Below are positions 57,851-64,000 of a DNA stretch of 64,000 nucleotides, piece after piece. Within the stretch, counting starts at the first letter, position 1, and each line of letters starts with the position of its first letter. Position numbers and translations under genes: made by a program. Under the pieces are notes generated by a model that did not search any database, was not told where the DNA came from, and saw only the letters and a list, made by a program, of their open reading frames with translations. Source of the stretch: Hofstenia miamia (taxonomy: Eukaryota > Xenacoelomorpha > Acoela); assembly GCA_004352715.1 (NCBI GenBank), contig SCFE01000079.1, forward strand, positions 366,628 to 430,627, written 5' to 3'.

Positions 57851-58850
57851 NNNNNNNNNNNNNNNNNNNNNNNNNNNNNNNNNNNNNNNNNNNNNNNNNN
57901 NNNNNNNNNNNNNNNNNNNNNNNNNNNNNNNNNNNNNNNNNNNNNNNNNNNNNNNNNNNNNNNNNNNNNNNNNNNNNNNNNNNNNNNNNNNNNNNNNNNN
58001 NNNNNNNNNNNNNNNNNNNNNNNNNNNNNNNNNNNNNNNNNNNNNNNNNNNNNNNNNNNNNNNNNNNNNNNNNNNNNNNNNNNNNNNNNNNNNNNNNNNN
58101 NNNNNNNNNNNNNNNNNNNNNNNNNNNNNNNNNNNNNNNNNNNNNNNNNNNNNNNNNNNNNNNNNNNNNNNNNNNNNNNNNNNNNNNNNNNNNNNNNNNN
58201 NNNNNNNNNNNNNNNNNNNNNNNNNNNNNNNNNNNNNNNNNNNNNNNNNNNNNNNNNNNNNNNNNNNNNNNNNNNNNNNNNNNNNNNNNNNNNNNNNNNN
58301 NNNNNNNNNNNNNNNNNNNNNNNNNNNNNNNNNNNNNNNNNNNNNNNNNNNNNNNNNNNNNNNNNNNNNNNNNNNNNNNNNNNNNNNNNNNNNNNNNNNN
58401 NNNNNNNNNNNNNNNNNNNNNNNNNNNNNNNNNNNNNNNNNNNNNNNNNNNNNNNNNNNNNNNNNNNNNNNNNNNNNNNNNNNNNNNNNNNNNNNNNNNN
58501 NNNNNNNNNNNNNNNNNNNNNNNNNNNNNNNNNNNNNNNNNNNNNNNNNNNNNNNNNNNNNNNNNNNNNNNNNNNNNNNNNNNNNNNNNNNNNNNNNNNN
58601 NNNNNNNNNNNNNNNNNNNNNNNNNNNNNNNNNNNNNNNNNNNNNNNNNNNNNNNNNNNNNNNNNNNNNNNNNNNNNNNNNNNNNNNNNNNNNNNNNNNN
58701 NNNNNNNNNNNNNNNNNNNNNNNNNNNNNNNNNNNNNNNNNNNNNNNNNNNNNNNNNNNNNNNNNNNNNNNNNNNNNNNNNNNNNNNNNNNNNNNNNNNN
58801 NNNNNNNNNNNNNNNNNNNNNNNNNNNNNNNNNNNNNNNNNNNNNNNNNN
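57851..58850. other. Assembly gap of 1000 N
   Basis: The left part of the next Tc1 copy must lie in this gap, judging by the sister copy at 52505. Confidence 0.95.
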
Positions 58851-59061
58851 TTCTGCTGATCTTTCTCCAATCGAAAACGTGTGGCAGATATTGAAAAATG
58901 ACGTTGAGAAGAAAAATCCGAAAAATATATCCGATTTAAAAGAAAAAATCCAAGAAAGTCAACACATTTTGACATCTGAAATGAAGTCCAATTTAATGAA
59001 ATCAGTTTCAGTTCGTTTGAATGAAGTTATTTCTACAGGAGGAAAACAAATTAGACTTTGA
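58851..59061 (+). CDS. Tc1-like transposase C-terminus (family 3), partial
   Basis: Reading opens at the gap with SADLSPIENVWQILKNDVEK and stays open for 69 residues to the stop at 59059-59061. It holds the third catalytic acidic residue (the E of PIENVW) and the whole C-terminal tail ending GGKQIRL. It corrects several defects of the sister copy at 52600-53253 (N for D in PIEDVW, no premature stop after SEMK). Whether the upstream part is intact cannot be told because it lies in the gap. Confidence 0.88.
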
Positions 59062-59179
59062 TGCTTTTTACTTATAGTCCTTTAATGTATCTTTAAAATC
59101 TTACCTTTCTTGAGTTGTTACGTTCAGTAGTTCAAAAGTAATATGCCTTTCTACTATTCTCATTTTTTTTGCAGCCAAC
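59062..59179 (+). mobile_element. Right end of the second family-3 Tc1 copy
   Basis: The 3' untranslated part and the inverted end (reversed GTTGGCTGCAAAAAAAATGA) finish at 59179, followed by TA (59180-59181). The terminus is closer to the left end of the copy at 52505 than that copy's own right end is. Confidence 0.85.
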
Positions 59180-59181
59180 TA

Positions 59182-60661
59182 TAAAAAGTTTTTTAAAAGT
59201 ATGTACAAATAATTCATCCAAAATGAAGTTTCTTTGAAAATCATTTTTTATGTTTTTAGTTATATTATTGGTAACATATTGTTCTGTATTTACTGCTTGT
59301 AATATTTTTACAGTGCCTGCTTGTCAAAAGGCATACATAATATTGAACCCCTAACCAAAAGTGAAGCTAGCAAGGATTACTAAGTTGACTTGAGACTTCA
59401 TTTAAAATTGCTGACGTACGATGTGCTAGAATATATGATGGACTGGAACCAACGCTTAAGAACAAGGTATGAGATTTACTGAAATCTGCTAATTTGAGTG
59501 TTTTTAGCAAATTTTGTGATATTGTAAATTTAATATATACTACAGTAAAATGCAAAGTACATTGTCATAGATAATTATGAATAGATATTATAAACATTTT
59601 TCTATATTATAATTATCTAGATGCTATAGTAACTTTTAATAACTACTTAGTGGGAAACCCACTTATGTCTAAACCTGCCTTTGTTCCGGGCTCTCAGACA
59701 ACGTATTATCGAAATATGCAAGTAAGAAGCTGCTACAATATCTTTTGAACTTATATATGACCATTACCAACAGAAGAACGAAACTTTATTGGATGATTGA
59801 ATCTACAGATATCAGCCTGACAATGCCTTGAGAAAGTACTGTAATTCAAAAGCTACACCTATAAAAAACAATTTATTGCTAAAAATGATAATAATGCACT
59901 CCATTTCAGAATCTTGTACCACTGATTCATTTGTAGCACAACATCTATTAGAAATTAAAAACAGAAGATAGAAGATAAAAACCAAAGTTTTTACCCTATG
60001 TGTGTCGATCTGATAGAAAAGTCCAGCATATTTTTCGAAAATGTCTACCACAACCCCCTCCTCAGCTTTGTACCATACTCCATATTCACATGGTCACCTC
60101 ATGACGCAAATCGCCACGCGATCTTTATTCTGCAGCTCTAAATGCCCCACAAATAAAATCTGCTAAAAAAACTGTTTGCGTTATTCTGTTGCGCTACATT
60201 TGTTTTATTACAAATTTATTTGAAATTTCTTCTAGTATACCTACAAACATGATACTAATACATAGAAAAACATGATAGTGGAATTAAGTGTAATTTTAAA
60301 ACTGCCTATCTCAAATCCAATGTTTAGAGCACTTTTTGAGGACAAATCAAGTTCAAACCAAAAAGATATTGTTCATACCATTGCATAGAATTAAATTTTA
60401 GCAAGAGCTAAAAATAAAAGATATTTAGTTCTTCAAATGTGGCCTACCTTAGAAAATCATTGCTCTATTCTCGTCTCAGCCTGCCTAGCCCTAGCCTATC
60501 ACATGGATAGATTGAATCCCCATGAAAGTTGGTGATGACATTATAATCCAAAAATTCATGAAATAGGTTCAAATCAATCCAATTTGATATTTGTAAAATC
60601 TAAAATTATTCCCCACACGATTGCAAAATGATTAACTCAATTTTTGTGATGCGATAAACTC
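59182..60661. other. Gene-free stretch
   Basis: Nothing is recognised. Open frames 59367-59555 and 59812-60051 on the minus strand have no family motif. Confidence 0.35.
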
Positions 60662-61021
60662 TTGAAAAAAATTGTGGGAAAATATTCAATGGTAGAGATT
60701 CGAGATTCAAAAGAATTTAAAGTACAATCGAAATCAGAGAACAAGAAGAGTAAGTTTGTTTCAAAGTTCAGCTTCAAACGAAACACAAACAAAAACTGTG
60801 ATATTGCGTATTTCCCTAAAAACATTAGTTGGGCGGAAGAATCATGTAGGATTTATAGCTCAGAGTCGCTAAAAATTGAGCAAGATTTGAAATTAGAAGA
60901 TAGTGAAGAAACAAGTTGGCAACAGCAGTGCATAGAAATGAATACTCAACTACATACTCCTAAAATTAACAGGTATGCCAAAATCGCAAAACATAATATT
61001 TATAAAATTGAAACTCGTTAA
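60662..61021 (+). CDS. Unrecognised 119-residue open frame, possible exon
   Basis: A continuous frame from the ATG at 60662 to the stop at 61019-61021. The product is lysine- and serine-rich in its first half (runs such as KSENKKSKFVSKFSFKRNT), with a WAEES and later an acidic SEETSWQQQ segment. No family is recognised, and no signal peptide or membrane segment is seen. A good splice donor (AACAG then GTATG) sits at about 60971, so the true exon may end there and the rest be intron. This is longer than most chance frames in the window, but the evidence that it is real remains weak. Confidence 0.3.
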   Translation: MKKIVGKYSMVEIRDSKEFKVQSKSENKKSKFVSKFSFKRNTNKNCDIAYFPKNISWAEESCRIYSSESLKIEQDLKLEDSEETSWQQQCIEMNTQLHTPKINRYAKIAKHNIYKIETR

Positions 61022-62754
61022 TCCTAAATTGCCCATTGTTACTATCAATACCAAACCCTTTCGGTTCATATTTTCAAACAATTCTCTCTACGTCTATTAG
61101 GAGAATTCATCTATGGTAAGTACACTTCCATTTCATAGCATACATTTGTCATAAAAATTATTCCCGTGCTGGATATATATGAAAACGCGATTTTTGCAAA
61201 ACATGTTAAAATGATTCCCATACTTAGTGTTAACTATTTTGTTTTCTGTAAATAGACCACCCAAGTGCTCACTCGTGCCTAAATTCGAAAGTCATAGCAC
61301 AGTAGGCGCGACTGTGTTGAGGGTAGGAGTGCGTGGGTGCGCAAATTAAAGAATCCATTTTTTCTTTTTTCCCTGATATTTTATATACAACATGTTAAAT
61401 TTTGATATCAATATTTCATCTATATTTATGATTTTTCTGTTTGCCAAAAAACCTGTTTGTAATTTGTAATTATGTTCTAAAAGCCTGTTTGACATCACGG
61501 CTGCTATATGTGTTGCACTTAACAAAATTGCTTGCTTGGACTATTACAAGTATTCCTTGTTCTCAACAATCTGTTTTCGTCTATGACAGTAATGACGTCA
61601 GAAGTGGGGTGGGACAGAGGAGAATTTGTACAGGCTGTTGTGTTAGTTTTCTTCACACAAAAATAAACACAACTCAACAGCAAAAGAATGTTGTGTAACA
61701 CAACAGGAAAGCACAACATAACAAAGTCATTAAATGTATTAGTAAGTTATCAATTGAAAAAGATGTTCAAAGTCCACATGTATCACGACTTTTCTGTATT
61801 TAAATGTATTCGATTCCTAAGTTGTGAAGAATTTACGTTTTAAATACTTATAACCACCTCAACAGCATTTCTAGTAAAATTTCGTATTAACAAATAGAAT
61901 TATATGGAGTAAAATTTCTCAAATTTAAAATGTATGATTAAAAAATGCATGTAGATATAAGAAATTAAGTTGTTCTATTTCTACGTTTCTACTATTTTGC
62001 TATCAACTAAGTGTAGTTCAAACTTTCATTTATTGTAAAGCAATTCGTTATCCCACCAATCTATTTTAGAAAACTATTACTTGCAAAAAAATGAAATGAA
62101 TATGTATGGATATTTTTCAAGTACAATTAAATTTAAACAATTCATTTCAACTAGTTCGTTAAATATATAGTCGAAAGTGCTGAACATTTTTTTCGCATGA
62201 GTACCTATTTTTGTTATTGAAATTATAATTGTTGCTCGGTATATGTGCACATTAAGGACTGGGAATAGCAAAGGCTTGGTGTCAAAATTGTAAATTGGTG
62301 CTACTCCAAATTGTTTGCCAATTTCCTCCAATATAACCTTTATGCCGTAGAACCATGACACCAAAAACTTAAGGCAAATGCTTAGCTATTTAGCTTAGCT
62401 TACATATCTCTTAATAAGACTTAATGCAAGAGTCTATTCATATAACTGAAGACTTAAACATTTTGGCAATTTTTGTAAATATACAATTCTTCAAAAATAT
62501 ATGTTGAAAAGTTATTTCTATGTTGTCATTTTGAAAATTTTGTCACCACTCATAAGGCATTATAATTTTGTATCAAATGTAGAATTTTTAACCACCAACA
62601 TATTACGTTGTGTACACAACGCGCGCCTAATGATGAATCATGTCACATCGAAGTCTTGTCTGCCGTTTTTGAAAGGGCCAGAATCAACAACATAAAATTC
62701 CACTTAAAGAAATTTCAACATAAAAAAAGTAAAATACATGAGTTTTATAGATAA
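61022..62754. other. Gene-free stretch
   Basis: Open frames at 61441-61719 (both strands) and 62077-62364 show no motif. A somewhat GC-richer patch at about 61265-61345 has no clear feature. Confidence 0.35.
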
Positions 62755-63960
62755 AAATGGATTCCAAGATGTGAAGAAAAAACCATCAGAAACCTTCCTT
62801 TACCACAATCAAAAAATGGCAAATTTCCTATGTTCCTTCATTCCAAAATTATCGGACATAACACATCCATTGACGCTTTACAAAAGCAGAAGATTGGAAC
62901 TGACAAGATGAGCACACACTAGCTTTTGAAAAAATTAAATCTACTTTATATCTCCTTTAGTGTTGAAGCATTTTGATAAATATTGCGCTTCAACAGTTCT
63001 ACAAGTGGATTCTTCTCAATATAGACTTGGAGCTTGTTTCATGCAAGAAGGAAGACCCTGCGCATACGCTCACATAGTGTGAACAACAATATTCCCAAGT
63101 AGAAAAAGAACTTCTGGTCAATGTATTTGGATGTCAGAAATTCCATGAATACATCTTTGGTGTACGCCTCTTAACAGTTCATACCGATCACAAATCGCTG
63201 AAGACTCTTCAAAAGAGGGCTATCCACTTAACATCCCCTAGGATTCAGAGACTCATGCTGACGTTGCACACATACCAAGATGTTACAGTGATGTATAAAC
63301 CTGGAAAACAACTATTTTGGCAAATGAAAAAGTTGATCAAGCGACAAATGAACTGAATGATGACTTACCATGTGCTGTACATCAATTGGACTTGGAAATT
63401 AATTAACTAGTAATAACAGAATTTGGCCATCTACTACGGAATTCAAACCAGTCAACCCCATCATGAAGAGGCTACACAACTTTGTAAACACTGGTTGGCC
63501 AGAACACGTATCTCTTGCTGAGCCAACTCTCATTATCTATTGGAAGATGCGATATGAACTGCACATTAATAAAAGAATTCTAATGAGATCCAATCAGGTC
63601 ATAATACCATCTGAATTACAAAAGAATATTGTGGCACGATTACATGACTCACACAGCGGAGCTGATAAAATGAATAGGAAAGCAAAATTATTTTACTACT
63701 GGCCTAATCTAAGCAAAAACTTTAAAGAGTATACCGATAGATGTGAATGATGCCAATTTGATGCTATCAAAGAAAACAGCCCATGATCATCCACAACAGA
63801 CCAGCGTTGCCATGGAAGAAAATCGCATTCGACATATTCCATGTTAAGGGATCTAGTTTTCTTGTTGTCATAGATTATTACTCTAGATTTATAATATATA
63901 GAAAACATATAGATATTTGCAAATTTTGGAATAACTGCTACAATAATTGATATTTGAATA
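62755..63960 (+). pseudogene. Ty3/Gypsy-type pol fragment (RT end, RNase H, integrase)
   Basis: In order and across frames: IRNLPLPQSKN and MANFLCSFIPKLSDITHPLT (about 62785-62875, end of reverse transcriptase); EHTLAFEKIKSTL and VLKHFDKYCASTVLQVDSSQ (about 62910-63010); the RNase H segment with RPCAYA, YSQVEKELLVNVFGCQKFHE and TVHTDHKSLKTLQKRA (about 63050-63220); and YKPGKQ (about 63294). The open part 63463-63750 holds the integrase H2C2 zinc region (HDSHSGADKMNRKAK, then a CxxC broken by a stop in CE-stop-CQF). The integrase core start WKKIAFDIFHVKG and FLVVIDYYSRF (about 63810-63890) follows. Frameshifts and stops make it inactive. No LTR, gag or protease is seen, and the fragment stops near a (TA)n run at the window end. 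Confidence 0.88.
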
Positions 63961-63982
63961 TTTTATTCGAATTTTAGTGGCT

Positions 63983-64000
63983 ATATATATATATATATAT
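63983..64000. repeat. (TA)n microsatellite at window end
   Basis: TA dinucleotides run to the last base, as at many other element boundaries here (6187-6226, 18177-18202, 29060-29091, 41923-41949, 44519-44548, 51092-51112). Confidence 0.85.

Noticed and set aside
57752-59061. Frames of 356-417 residues across the gap
   Set aside because: Only the last 69 residues (after 58850) are real; the rest is N. Kept as a partial transposase instead.
1-64000. tRNA genes, rRNA, CRISPR arrays, bacterial operons
   Set aside because: No convincing cloverleaf or B-box with intact stems, no rRNA words and no regularly spaced repeats were seen; all structure is eukaryotic.

Overview
This is an AT-rich invertebrate (metazoan) nuclear window. 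It has spliced protein-coding genes with GT-AG introns, many (TA)n microsatellites and a dense, layered load of transposable elements. No bacterial, organellar or CRISPR features are seen. I cannot name the species: AT richness, CR1/Jockey-like LINEs, a Penelope-like element, a P/THAP9-like transposon, hAT and Tc1 families fit several invertebrate phyla.

Two host genes are clear. Both lie on the minus strand and encode carbonyl-reductase-like short-chain dehydrogenases (CBR1 type). Gene 1 (7138-9895) encodes about 264 residues and gene 2 (40871-44437) about 268. Each has five exons, and exons 1, 3, 4 and 5 have identical lengths in the two genes, so they are paralogues. A third, dead copy survives as a damaged last exon (27832-27985). 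A further open stretch (60662-61021) may be an exon of an unrecognised gene.

Layout. 319-985: copy A of a structured dispersed repeat. 1644-3044: an intact-looking Tc1-like transposon. 3190-5860: decayed LINE with a nested MITE. 6229-7019: Penelope-like fragment with a hammerhead-like core. 7138-9895: CBR gene 1. 9030-11430: unmerged contig overlap duplicating exon 1. 11842-12532: foldback MITE. 14746-17579: decayed P/THAP9-like transposon with terminal repeats. 20052-20600: LINE fragment. 21719-21886: 24-bp minisatellite. 24384-26814: second contig overlap, carrying structured-repeat copies B and B'. 27832-27985: CBR pseudo-exon. 28340-28960: LINE 3' fragment. 29398-30040: hAT deletion derivative with perfect target-site duplication. 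30190-30610: diverged structured-repeat copy D. 32735-34046: decayed Tc1. 35175-35866: hAT-type MITE. 36756-39220: LINE with endonuclease and reverse transcriptase. 40871-44437: CBR gene 2. 45640-48300: unrecognised coding-like decay. 50952-51971: hAT-type element with a 95-bp hAT MITE nested in it. 52505-53372 and 58851-59179: two copies of another Tc1-like family. 55900-56570: older Tc1 remnant. 57015-57160: GC-rich promoter-like island. 62755-63960: Ty3/Gypsy pol fragment.

The best candidate for something undescribed is the dispersed repeat at 319, 25021, 26365 and 30190. Its diverged copies keep the same stems by compensatory base changes, as expected of a structured RNA or an element under structural constraint. 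Other points worth following are the intact Tc1 with D-to-E spacing of 35 rather than 34, the hammerhead-like core beside the Penelope remnant, and the CCAAT/CRE-like island.

Assembly caution: six single-N joins (10230, 25730, 38123, 38917, 40372, 57271) and six longer N gaps are present. At least three joins are flanked by near-identical sequence, so part of the apparent duplication here is an assembly effect.
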